Source: Runella rosea (GTDB lineage: Bacteria; Bacteroidota; Bacteroidia; Cytophagales; Spirosomataceae). From it: a DNA stretch of 64,000 nucleotides. Each line of letters starts with the position of its first letter. Positions within the stretch are counted from its first letter, which is position 1. Below, one piece after another: positions 1 to 8,256 of this stretch. Made by a program: the position numbers and the translations under genes. The notes under the pieces are model-generated. The model saw only the letters and a list, made by a program, of their open reading frames with translations, did no database searches and was not told where the DNA came from. The DNA lies in the NCBI RefSeq assembly GCF_003325355.1, contig NZ_CP030850.1, forward strand, positions 2,666,001 to 2,730,000, in the 5' to 3' direction.

Positions 1-117
1 GTCAGCTGGCGAAAAAGTTTTGAGTATCTTGCGCGAAAAGCCCGACTCAACCCATGCTTCTTATCATTTAAACCTTTATACAACTTCATCTTCTAACTAC
101 CCACAATCCTTCACATC

Positions 118-1446
118 ATGTTGCGCTCTTTACACGCTTACCTTTTTACTTTCTACTGTTGTTTTTTACTGAGTAGTTGTGCGTCTTCACAGCCTAAAAC
201 AGCCGTAGCAACGCCTCAATCCACCAACAAATGGCGTGATTTAGTGGCCAATTCGCCCGTTTTTCGCCAAAGCCACGCTGGATTTGCGCTTTATGACCTT
301 GAAAAACAAGAAACCGTAGCCGAGTATCAATCTGACCGTTATTTTGTCCCCGCTTCCAATACCAAATTGTTTACGCTGTACGCTGGGCTTTGTCTTTTGG
401 GCGACTCTATCCCCGCCCTACGGTACACCACCACGGGCGACTCCCTGATTTTTTGGGGCACAGGCGACCCAAACCTGTTGCACCCAGACATGCCGTCGAG
501 CGGGGTTTTTGACGCGTTAAAAAATTGGCAGGGACACCTGCTTTATTACCCGCACAACTACATCGGCAAGCGGCTCGGGCCAGGCTGGTCGTGGGGTGAT
601 TATGCCGATTATTATCAGGCCGAACTCTCTGCACTTCCGTTGTATGGCAACGTGGTACGTTTTACCAACAGCAACGTCAGTCCACGGATTTTCAAAGATA
701 GCCTGCGCACGGCGGGCTGGTCTGATGAGTTTAAACTGTCGCGCGATGAGTTCAATAACTCATTTTTTTCTACGGGCTGGCCCACTAAATCATTTACAGA
801 AGATGTACCCTACCGAACTTCGCCAGGATTGAATGCTCGGTTATTGGCCGATAGCCTAAAAAGAGAAGTGAAATTAATTCATAAGCTACGGCCAGGTATT
901 TCGTATCGCACTTTGAAAGGATTACCGATTGATACGCTCTACCGCCGCATGATGCACGTCAGCGACAATATGTTTGCCGAACAAGTGATGTTGATGTGCG
1001 CTTCGCAATTGGATACCAACAACATCGGCTTTGAAAGCAAACAAAGCATTGATTACGTCAAAAAACAATTATTGACGGATTTGCCCGATGAACCCATTTG
1101 GGAAGATGGCTCGGGATTGTCGCGTTATAATTTATTTACGCCCCGTTCGATTATCAAATTATTGCAAAAAATCTATGACAAAGTCCCTGACCAACAGCGG
1201 CTCTTTGGGATGATGGCCGTAGGTGGAAAAGCTGGCACCATCAAAAACCAATACAAATCGAAGGAACCGTTTGTTTTTGCCAAAACAGGCTCTCTATCAA
1301 ATGTTTACTGCCTGAGTGGTTATTTAAAAACTAAAAAAGGTAAAGTATTACTTTTTAGTATGATGAACAATAATTACATCGTTAAAACTGCCGAAATTCG
1401 CCGAGAAGTAGAGCGTATTTTAACAGAAATACACGAGAAATATTGA
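118..1446 (+). CDS. dacB: D-alanyl-D-alanine carboxypeptidase/endopeptidase, PBP4 type (peptidase S13), lipoprotein
   Basis: This penicillin-binding protein trims or cleaves peptidoglycan cross-links in the periplasm. All three active-site motifs of the S13 family are visible: SNTK (SxxK) at residues 80-83, SDN in 'MMHVSDNMF' near residue 280, and KTG in 'FAKTGSLSNVY' near 390. The N-terminus has a hydrophobic stretch followed by LSSC with Cys21, a lipobox, so the protein is probably a lipoprotein. At 442 residues it has the usual length for Bacteroidota S13 enzymes. The ATG start gives a sensible signal sequence. It stands 61 bases upstream of the DUF2252 gene on the same strand and may be co-transcribed, but nothing links their functions. 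Confidence 0.9.
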   Translation: MLRSLHAYLFTFYCCFLLSSCASSQPKTAVATPQSTNKWRDLVANSPVFRQSHAGFALYDLEKQETVAEYQSDRYFVPASNTKLFTLYAGLCLLGDSIPALRYTTTGDSLIFWGTGDPNLLHPDMPSSGVFDALKNWQGHLLYYPHNYIGKRLGPGWSWGDYADYYQAELSALPLYGNVVRFTNSNVSPRIFKDSLRTAGWSDEFKLSRDEFNNSFFSTGWPTKSFTEDVPYRTSPGLNARLLADSLKREVKLIHKLRPGISYRTLKGLPIDTLYRRMMHVSDNMFAEQVMLMCASQLDTNNIGFESKQSIDYVKKQLLTDLPDEPIWEDGSGLSRYNLFTPRSIIKLLQKIYDKVPDQQRLFGMMAVGGKAGTIKNQYKSKEPFVFAKTGSLSNVYCLSGYLKTKKGKVLLFSMMNNNYIVKTAEIRREVERILTEIHEKY

Positions 1447-1507
1447 GTAAAACAATAATTACGCAGAGACCTTGTTAGATAAATCATCCATAGAATCAGC
1501 TACGACA

Positions 1508-2701
1508 ATGACGGCAATAGAACAAATAAAACAATACAACGCAGGCCGCAACGCGCTGTTGTTGGCGCACAAATACGAGCGCATGACGGGAGATTTATAT
1601 CGTTTTTTTCGGGCAACGGGCCATTTGTTTTATAATGATTTTGCGCAGCACTTTTCGACCGTTGATACCTCACGGGTATGGGGGTGCGGTGATTTGCATT
1701 TGCAGAATTTCGGCACCTACAAAGCCGAAAATCGGCTGGTATATTTTGATTTGAACGATTTTGATGAAGCTATGCAGGTGCCAGCCACTTGGGAATTGAG
1801 CCGGATGCTGGTGAGTATTCACTTAGCCGCCGAAGAGCTAGACTTGGAAGAAGCCGAATGCAACCTGCTAGTCAAGTCGTTTTTAAACAGTTATACCCAA
1901 ACACTTTTGAGTGGAAAACCCATTGACATTGAGCGCCGTACGGCCACAGGAATGTTGCAGGCATTCATGGAAAAATTGGAAAAACGGCGAAGAAAAGACC
2001 TGATCAAAGAGCGCACCGTAAAAGTTGATGGCGAACGAAAGCTGAATGTTGACAACGAAAAGGTGGTGAGTATTTTGCCTGAACAAAAAACGATGGTGGA
2101 GCAAATGGTGATGGAGTGGCAACAACAACACCCCAACCCTTTTTTTAAACGTATCTGTGACGTGGGTATCCGAGTCACGGGTACGGCGAGTTTGGGGCTG
2201 GAGCGCTACGTTTTGTTGGTAGAAAGTCCCAACGAAAAATTGTATCTCCTCGACCTCAAAGAAGCACGGCATTCTATTTTAAGTCCACATATTCAGTTGC
2301 CCCAACCCCTTTGGGAAACGGAAGCACAACGTATTGCGGAAATCCAAAAGCGTGTAAACAATGTACTTCCTACCCTCCTGAACCCCATCGCCAACGGCAC
2401 CAAATCGTACATCCTGAAAGAATTACAACCCGAACAGGACAAATTTGACTTTGAATATTGGGATGGAGAAATGGAGAGCCTGGAAAACCTGATTCGGACT
2501 ATGGCCATGCTGACCGCCTCTGGACACCTTCGCAGTGCAGGGCGGCAGGGGTCGTCTATTGCCGATGAGCTCATTGCTTTTGCGCAGGAGACGCAATGGC
2601 AGCAGGATTTAATTTTCTATTGTAAAGCCTACCCCACCAAAGTACATCAGGATTATTTTGATTTTTGTGAAGCCTACGAAGAAGGTTTTTTTGAGGAATA
2701 A
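1508..2701 (+). CDS. DUF2252 family protein
   Basis: This belongs to the DUF2252 family, whose biochemical role is not established. Conserved signatures are 'WGCGDLHLQNFGTY' (about residues 55-68) and 'FDLNDFDEA' shortly after, a GDxHxxN...D pattern that recalls kinase-like or phosphotransferase folds. That functional reading is inference. No signal peptide or membrane segment is seen, so it is probably cytoplasmic. The reading frame extends upstream to a TTG at 1472, but the ATG at 1508 (MTAIEQIKQYNAGRN) starts the conserved part directly and is preferred. It follows dacB closely. Confidence 0.8.
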   Translation: MTAIEQIKQYNAGRNALLLAHKYERMTGDLYRFFRATGHLFYNDFAQHFSTVDTSRVWGCGDLHLQNFGTYKAENRLVYFDLNDFDEAMQVPATWELSRMLVSIHLAAEELDLEEAECNLLVKSFLNSYTQTLLSGKPIDIERRTATGMLQAFMEKLEKRRRKDLIKERTVKVDGERKLNVDNEKVVSILPEQKTMVEQMVMEWQQQHPNPFFKRICDVGIRVTGTASLGLERYVLLVESPNEKLYLLDLKEARHSILSPHIQLPQPLWETEAQRIAEIQKRVNNVLPTLLNPIANGTKSYILKELQPEQDKFDFEYWDGEMESLENLIRTMAMLTASGHLRSAGRQGSSIADELIAFAQETQWQQDLIFYCKAYPTKVHQDYFDFCEAYEEGFFEE

Positions 2702-2975
2702 CGCGGTAAGCAGGAAATACCAAAAACCTCTTGCCTTTCGTTTGATGATAGCAAGCTGATAATTCCTACTTGAAAAAAAGGTATTTTCGATTAAATTTGT
2801 TTTAACCCAAGCGCAAGCCATTACTGCCAAAACCCACAAGGAGTTCAGCAAAAGTTTAATGAAGTTTTTATCAAAACGAATCGTTTTCCCGTATATAATG
2901 CTAAATGGATAAGTGATGCGTTTAAAATGACACATCATTATTTTGAGGATTTTATACGCCGCTAATCGCCCCGCC

Positions 2976-5609
2976 ATGACTTTGTACCGAGTATTATTGC
3001 TTCTATTACTGGGCACTTCTGCGTTTGCGGGAGGGATTCGAGGTGTTGTTAAAACTACGAAAGGTGAGCCGCTGGCTTATGCCGCCATTGCCGTAAAGGG
3101 CACAAATTTGGGAACAATGGCCAATGCCGAAGGACGTTATGAATTGACATTGCAACCCGGGCGGCATGAAGTTATATTTCAGTATTTAGGGTTTAAAACC
3201 ATTCTCAAAATCGTGGAGGTAACGACCGATTTTCAAATCCTTGATGCCACCCTCGAAGAACAAGCACTCAACATCAACGAAGTAAAAATAGGCTCCAAAA
3301 GCGAAGATCCCGCCTACACCATCATGCGGCGGGCCATTGCAAAATCACGTTTTCATGCTTTGCAGGTGGCTTCTTACAGCGCCCGAGCTTACATCAAAAC
3401 GACGGGGGTAGCCACCCAAATTCCATTTTTTGCCGAAAAAGCGCTCAAAAAAGAAGGCATTGAAGAAGGTCGCCCCATTCTGAACGAAAGTGTGAATGAA
3501 ATCACTTTTCGACAACCAAACAATTATCAACAACGCATTATCTCGACCCGTAACAGCCTGGACAACAGCGCACCTAGCCCCAATGCCTTTGTGTTGGCCA
3601 GTTTCTATGACCCTACCGTCGGCGATGCTGTGTCGCCGCTTTCGCCCAAGGCCTTTGGGTATTATAAATTTGAATACGAAGGTTCGTTTCGCGAAGGAGA
3701 TTTGGAAGTAAACCGCATCAAAGTCATTCCGCGCTCCTACGGCGAGGGGGTTTTTAAAGGTCGGATTTATATCATCGAAAACACCTGGGCCATTCACAGC
3801 CTCGACCTCCAAACCACGGTTCAGAGCCTCGACGTAGACGTCAAGCAAGTCTTTAATCCTGTGCAGCAAATATGGATGCCTACCAACTTGCAGTTCCGGT
3901 TTGGTGGCTCTATGATGGGTTTTTCGGGTGAATTCAAGTACATTATTTCGATGACCTACAAAAACCTCATCGTCAATCCCGCCTTTAAGGAGTCGGTGAC
4001 GGTATTGGACGAAAAATTTGAAAAACCCACCAACGACCTGACCAAAAAAGACCTGCGCACCAAGAAACTCAACGAGTTGGCCAAACAGCAAAAAGAAGTT
4101 TCGACCAAACAGATGCGCAAGATCATGAAGGAATACGAAAAACAAGAACGACAGGAGCGTAAAGAACAAAAGGAAGACCTCAATGTAGTGCGTAATGATT
4201 CCATCATCATTGATTCGATGGCCAACAAACGCAGCGATACTTTTTGGAATGAGATTCGCACGATTCCGCTCACCGAAATCGAAACCAAAAGCTACAAACA
4301 CTCTGACAGTCTGCGGATTGTGAAACAAATCGAATTCAAAGCCGATAGCACCAAAGCCAAGAGAGATTCTTCCAAAGTAAATTTTATCAGCATTCTAACG
4401 GGGCGCTCGTTTCGACTTTCCAAGAAATGGGTGCTGGACTATGAGGGGCCTTTTCAACCCCAAAATGCCACCTACAATACCGTCGACGGCTACGTGCTGG
4501 AAAGCAGTTTTAATTTCAAGCGGCAATTCAACCGCGACAATACCTATTACATCAAACCACTCGTGCGCTATGCCTTCGGCCGAGAGGCGGTTTCGGGAAT
4601 CATGACCACGGGTTGGGCCGGACGCCGGCGCGGTATTTCGCTGACGGGCGGGCGGTTCGTGTCACAATTTAACGCTGACAATCCCATCAGTGCAAACGTC
4701 AACACGACTTCTACGTTGTGGTTCGAGAATAATTTCATGAAAATTTACGAAAAGGATTTCGGGAAATTATCTTTCAACTACGCTCGCTTGGCCGACGTTT
4801 TTAGCATCAAAGGAAACCTAGAATACGGTCGCCGCTATGAGCTAATCAACCTCGAAAACGCCCGCCCGTGGATTCGATGGAATCAATTTGCTTTTTCGCC
4901 TAATGCTCCTTTTAACCAAGAATATAGCAACAAATTTGCCGCTAAAGAATTGAATTACCGCTTCGAAACCCACGAAGCTCTCACTTTTGACCTTTCAATC
5001 ACGTGGCGACCCGGCCAGCAATACCGCATTTACAACGGCCGCAAAAGATACCTAAACAATAAGAATCCGTCGGTCATTTTGAAATACTCGAAAGGAATTC
5101 CAGACATTGCCAACAGCGTAGTAGATTATGATTTGGTAGAGCTGAGTCTAAAGCAGGATGTACAGACGGGCGTGCGGAGCGAGCTGCATTATATTTTTTC
5201 GGCGGGTACTTTTCTCAACAATCGTAGCGTGTATTTTATGGATTATAAGCACTTTATGGGCAATCAGGCATTCGTACAATACGGTGATGCTTTTGCGCAA
5301 TTCCGTGCCTTGAATTATTATCGATACAGTACTTCCGAACGTTTTCTGGAAGCCCACGTCATCAACGAGTCGCGTCGCCTTTTGCTGACCCGCATTCCTT
5401 TTGTGCGCTTGGCAGGCTTGAAAGAAAACCTCATGGTGCATTACCTGCTCACGCCTACCCTCCCACACTACACCGAGCTCGGCTACGGACTGGATGGTTT
5501 GATTCCGGGCTTCCCCTTTTTCAGGGTAGAAGCCGTGGCCGTATTTCAGGATTTCAAGTACCAACGTACCGTTTTTAGAATCGGAACCACGTTGAAATTT
5601 GGGCGATAG
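2976..5609 (+). CDS. DUF5686 outer-membrane protein with carboxypeptidase-regulatory-like N-terminal domain
   Basis: A large envelope protein of a family common in Bacteroidota. The signal peptide (MTLYRVLLLLLLGTSAFAG) is followed by a carboxypeptidase-D-regulatory-like beta-sandwich (residues 20-105, 'GVVKTTKGEPLAYAAIAVKGTNLGT'), the module often found in front of TonB-dependent receptors. The long DUF5686 region follows, with a charged Lys/Glu-rich stretch near residues 350-410, and then a C-terminal region rich in alternating aromatic beta-strands that ends 'TVFRIGTTLKFGR', typical of an outer-membrane barrel. The frame is open from a TTG at 2943, but the ATG at 2976 begins exactly at the signal peptide. 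Function unknown; transport or surface assembly is inference. Confidence 0.85.
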   Translation: MTLYRVLLLLLLGTSAFAGGIRGVVKTTKGEPLAYAAIAVKGTNLGTMANAEGRYELTLQPGRHEVIFQYLGFKTILKIVEVTTDFQILDATLEEQALNINEVKIGSKSEDPAYTIMRRAIAKSRFHALQVASYSARAYIKTTGVATQIPFFAEKALKKEGIEEGRPILNESVNEITFRQPNNYQQRIISTRNSLDNSAPSPNAFVLASFYDPTVGDAVSPLSPKAFGYYKFEYEGSFREGDLEVNRIKVIPRSYGEGVFKGRIYIIENTWAIHSLDLQTTVQSLDVDVKQVFNPVQQIWMPTNLQFRFGGSMMGFSGEFKYIISMTYKNLIVNPAFKESVTVLDEKFEKPTNDLTKKDLRTKKLNELAKQQKEVSTKQMRKIMKEYEKQERQERKEQKEDLNVVRNDSIIIDSMANKRSDTFWNEIRTIPLTEIETKSYKHSDSLRIVKQIEFKADSTKAKRDSSKVNFISILTGRSFRLSKKWVLDYEGPFQPQNATYNTVDGYVLESSFNFKRQFNRDNTYYIKPLVRYAFGREAVSGIMTTGWAGRRRGISLTGGRFVSQFNADNPISANVNTTSTLWFENNFMKIYEKDFGKLSFNYARLADVFSIKGNLEYGRRYELINLENARPWIRWNQFAFSPNAPFNQEYSNKFAAKELNYRFETHEALTFDLSITWRPGQQYRIYNGRKRYLNNKNPSVILKYSKGIPDIANSVVDYDLVELSLKQDVQTGVRSELHYIFSAGTFLNNRSVYFMDYKHFMGNQAFVQYGDAFAQFRALNYYRYSTSERFLEAHVINESRRLLLTRIPFVRLAGLKENLMVHYLLTPTLPHYTELGYGLDGLIPGFPFFRVEAVAVFQDFKYQRTVFRIGTTLKFGR

Positions 5610-5775
5610 TAAGGGGTAGTACAGTATTATAAAATATTTGTCGCACTCGTTAAAAATGGCACACTGATGATGCGGATCCTGAATCCCAACATTCATCCAG
5701 ACGGGAATGCTGATTTCCGCTGATTGAGCCGTTTCATTATTTTTGCTAAATTTTTAATACTCAGATTTTATTAAA

Positions 5776-6249
5776 ATGACTAAAGCAGAACAAAAGGTAT
5801 TGGATGATATTGAAAAATACGGGTATCATATTATCAATGTTGCTAATACTGGAGATGAAAAGGACATTGAATTTTCGTATTCAATAGGACTTTTTACGAC
5901 TTTTCATAAGCCTGAAGTTTTAGTTTTGGGTTTATCCATAGATATAAGAAATATCCTAATTGAAAATGTAGCTTATGCTTATGAGCAGGGAACAGAATTT
6001 CGAATAGGTGAGTTTAGTGGAGAAATAATCAATAATTATAACTGCTTAATTATTGATGTTGAAAAACATTTATACAAAGAATATGTAGGTTGGGCAATGT
6101 GGTATAACCACTACAAAGACTTTCCCATCATTCAAATTATCTACCCTCTTAAAAGCGGTCTTTTTCCATGGCAATCGGAGTTTCCCGAAGAATTGAAGTA
6201 TCCAATTCTGAATATCAACTATGCCAATGGCTGCAATGATTGGGCCTAG
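5776..6249 (+). CDS. DUF4262 domain-containing protein
   Basis: A small cytoplasmic protein of the DUF4262 family. The family pattern is visible: 'FSYSIGLFTTFHKPEVLVLGL' near residues 34-54 (strings split here as FSYSIGL and KPEVLVLGL) and the C-terminal 'YPLKSGLFPW' near residue 122. The family has no known activity and is scattered through bacteria. The gene is visibly more AT-rich than its neighbours, converges on waaA, and stands alone, which would fit acquisition by transfer; that is inference. Confidence 0.8.
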   Translation: MTKAEQKVLDDIEKYGYHIINVANTGDEKDIEFSYSIGLFTTFHKPEVLVLGLSIDIRNILIENVAYAYEQGTEFRIGEFSGEIINNYNCLIIDVEKHLYKEYVGWAMWYNHYKDFPIIQIIYPLKSGLFPWQSEFPEELKYPILNINYANGCNDWA

Positions 6250-6304
6250 CACCGCCTTGTCATTTTGCAAAATCTAACGTTGGCCGCGTCGCGGTTTTAG
6301 ATGC

Positions 6305-7804
6305 TTACCGCATAACAAATTTATTGGCTACTACCGCCATTACTTTCTCCGTAGCACCTGCATTTTTCTGCACGTATTCGCGGCAAATATCGGACTTTTG
6401 CTTTTTTAAGACCTCATTCTCATACACTTCTGTAAAGGCTTTGATAAACTCATCGGCATTGGCTACGGTCTGCGCGCCGCCAAGTTGGAGTAAATCCAGT
6501 GCTTCCTGAAACTTCTGATAGTAAGGCTGTCCGAAGAAAATTGGCATACCAAACACCGCCGGCTCCATCGTATTGTGCAATCCATCGCGGTAGCCGCCGC
6601 CCACAAACACAAAATCAGCGTAGCGGTAAATAGAAGAAAGCATACCCACGGTATCGAGAAAAAGCAGCGAAGAAGAACCCAAAGCGCCTTGTGAGAAATT
6701 TACGTTCTCCGTTTTCCTTTCATCCATTTGCCGTCCTTCATTTTCACCTTGTTCCAGCAACTGACTGTAAATAAGCGATTTAGTTGTCACTTTCTCTTGC
6801 CAACTTTTAATCTGTTCGGCTTTGATTTCATGCGGGGCTATAATTACCTTGAGAGGTTGGTTAAAGTTATTCAGGAATGAAAAAATCACTTCTAAGTCAT
6901 CGGGCCACGCGGAGCCGACGATGAGCAGCGGCGTGTTGGATTTGAATTGTTCAATCAGCGGAAAGGTTTTGGCTTGTTTGGCAATTTGTACTACTCGGTC
7001 CAAACGTGTATCGCCTGCAAGCGTAACCTGCTCATAATCAATTGATTTAAGCAAAGACTCAGATTCATGATTCTGAACTAAAACATGGTCTAAACAAAAA
7101 AGCACATTTCGGTAAAAACCGCCGTATCCTTTAAAAAACAATTGATTGGGCCGAAAAATGGCCGAAAACAAGATAGCTGGAATGTTACGCTTTTTGAGTG
7201 CAAAAAGATAATTCGGCCAAAATTCGTACTTGATAAAAAGCGCCATATCGGGCTGAACGGCATCCAGAAAACGGGATACATTGGCGGGAGTATCGGCGGG
7301 TAAGTAGCAAACAATGTCCGCTTGGTCGTAGTCTTTTTTGTTTTCATAGCCCGACGGCGAAAAAAATGTCAAGACGATTTTGGCGGTGGGATATTGCTTT
7401 CGACACGCCTCAATCACGGGCCGCCCCTGTTCAAACTCACCCAAAGAAGCCGCATGAAACCAAATGGTGGATTTGTGATTTGTGACGGTCCGCCGCGCGG
7501 TTGGTGATTGGTGATTGGTGATTGTCCGTTCTCCGTTCTCCATTCCCCGTTCTCCTTCCTCCGATTTCCTACTTCTAACTTCTGACTTCTGACCTCCTTT
7601 CTCCGTTCTCCGTTCTCCATTCTCCGTTTTCCTACCTCCTACCTCTGACTTCTGACCTCCAGCTTTTAGCTTGTGACCTCCAATTAACGTCCACGTCTGT
7701 TCCTGCCCTTTGACCCACAGGCGGGTTTTGGCGTGAAAAAGGGCGGCTAATTTGGCAATGCCCTGCGCAAGATAAATTCCAAGGGTATAGATGAAAGCGA
7801 ACAA
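6305..7804 (-). CDS. waaA: 3-deoxy-D-manno-octulosonic acid (Kdo) transferase, with a repeat-derived insertion
   Basis: WaaA transfers Kdo from CMP-Kdo to lipid A precursor at the inner membrane. Recognisable parts are the N-terminal membrane helix (residues 1-23), the acceptor-domain motif 'HAASLGEFEQGRP' (117-129, with the catalytic Glu region), 'KYEFWPN' near 192, and the C-terminal 'FVGGGYRDGLHN' and 'EPAVFGMPIFFG' of the GT-B donor domain. At 499 residues it is roughly 80-90 longer than the usual ~410. The excess is residues ~41-112, a Lys/Glu/Gly-rich stretch encoded by a heptanucleotide repeat array, plus a small insert at ~351-373. The frame is intact. The start is a TTG (7802-7804); an in-frame stop lies five codons upstream (7817-7819), so no ATG is available. 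It may still be functional because both inserts fall where loops are expected. Confidence 0.85.
   Translation of the reverse strand: MFAFIYTLGIYLAQGIAKLAALFHAKTRLWVKGQEQTWTLIGGHKLKAGGQKSEVGGRKTENGERRTEKGGQKSEVRSRKSEEGERGMENGERTITNHQSPTARRTVTNHKSTIWFHAASLGEFEQGRPVIEACRKQYPTAKIVLTFFSPSGYENKKDYDQADIVCYLPADTPANVSRFLDAVQPDMALFIKYEFWPNYLFALKKRNIPAILFSAIFRPNQLFFKGYGGFYRNVLFCLDHVLVQNHESESLLKSIDYEQVTLAGDTRLDRVVQIAKQAKTFPLIEQFKSNTPLLIVGSAWPDDLEVIFSFLNNFNQPLKVIIAPHEIKAEQIKSWQEKVTTKSLIYSQLLEQGENEGRQMDERKTENVNFSQGALGSSSLLFLDTVGMLSSIYRYADFVFVGGGYRDGLHNTMEPAVFGMPIFFGQPYYQKFQEALDLLQLGGAQTVANADEFIKAFTEVYENEVLKKQKSDICREYVQKNAGATEKVMAVVANKFVMR
6705..6725 (-). repeat. Small heptamer patch (about three units) at a second insertion in waaA
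   Basis: The bases read GTTCTCC, GTTTTCC, TTTCATC, the same unit type as the main array at 7501-7682. They lie within the part of waaA that encodes 'EQGENEGRQMDERKTENVN' (residues ~351-369), which looks like an insertion relative to ordinary WaaA. The match is short, so common origin with the large array is inference. Confidence 0.4.
7501..7682 (-). repeat. Array of 26 unbroken degenerate heptanucleotide repeats inside waaA
   Basis: The 182 bases divide into exactly 26 seven-base units with no indel. On the plus strand units include TTGGTGA (three in a row), TTCTCCG, TTCTCCA, ACTTCTG and ACCTCCT. Two more units, TTTGTGA twice at 7472-7485, precede it and are separated by a 15-base GC-rich interruption. 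Seven is not a multiple of three, so the array cycles through all three frames and encodes a 7-residue periodic peptide (KSEVxxRK / ENGERRT types). No stop codon arises in the waaA frame. Such heptamer arrays are usually intergenic; here one lies within a reading frame. Confidence 0.9.
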
Positions 7805-7869
7805 TTTTTGGATGAGTTACGTTATTTCCGTAAAAATAATCACTCAATCACTAATTCGCTCATAAATAA

Positions 7870-8217
7870 ATGAATTGGCATCCACTCAATGACAGTGCCC
7901 AGTTGGAGGAAATCAAAAAAGAATCCCACCATTATCCCGTTTTGATTTTGAAACACAGCACGCGCTGTTCTATCAGTTCCGCCACGCTCGGGCGGTTGGA
8001 GCGCAGTTGGAAGAACGAAGAAGTAGGCGATTTAAAACCTTATTTTTTGGATTTGATTGCGTATCGTCCTATTTCTAATCAAATAGCCGAAGAATTTGAG
8101 GTAGAGCACGAGTCGCCGCAGGCACTCATCATCCGCAACGGCGAAAGCGTCTACGACGCCTCCCATTTTGACATTTCGTTTGACGACCTCAAAGCACAGG
8201 TCGCGGCTTTGGTCTGA
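7870..8217 (+). CDS. ytxJ: Bacillithiol-system redox-active protein YtxJ
   Basis: A 115-residue thioredoxin-fold protein of the YtxJ family, proposed to act as a monothiol bacilliredoxin on proteins mixed with bacillithiol. The family motif 'KHSTRCSISSATLGRLER' is present at residues 28-45 with a single redox Cys33. The C-terminal half has 'HESPQALIIRNGESVYDASH', matching the thioredoxin-like cis-Pro region. Cytophagales and Bacillota are the main groups that make bacillithiol, so the gene fits the host. It is transcribed divergently from waaA and converges on uvrC, with a strong hairpin between. Confidence 0.88.
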   Translation: MNWHPLNDSAQLEEIKKESHHYPVLILKHSTRCSISSATLGRLERSWKNEEVGDLKPYFLDLIAYRPISNQIAEEFEVEHESPQALIIRNGESVYDASHFDISFDDLKAQVAALV

Positions 8218-8228
8218 TGCTAATTAAC

Positions 8229-8256
8229 GTAGAGCCGCAATGTTTTGCGGCTCTAC
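8229..8256. terminator. Perfect 11-bp hairpin between convergent ytxJ and uvrC
   Basis: Left arm GTAGAGCCGCA (8229-8239), six-base loop, right arm TGCGGCTCTAC (8246-8256). The right arm overlaps the uvrC stop codon (8253-8255). Its position between two converging genes suggests a bidirectional terminator, although neither side has a strong T-run. Confidence 0.6.

Noticed and set aside
1-89. Minus-strand frame open to the window edge starting at ATG 87-89 (MKLYKGLNDKK...).
   Set aside because: Only 29 codons are visible, no family is recognised, and its start would lie 28 bases from the divergent dacB start, too close for two promoters. Plus-strand frames in the same stretch are equally undecidable.
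3345-4328. 327-codon minus-strand open frame inside the DUF5686 gene.
   Set aside because: It is antisense to a clearly recognisable protein, has no family motifs, and its composition is that expected of a shadow frame.
7501-7682. Heptamer array considered as a CRISPR or as a sign that waaA is a pseudogene.
   Set aside because: Units are 7 bases with no spacers, so it is not a CRISPR. The waaA frame passes through without stop and both enzyme domains are complete.
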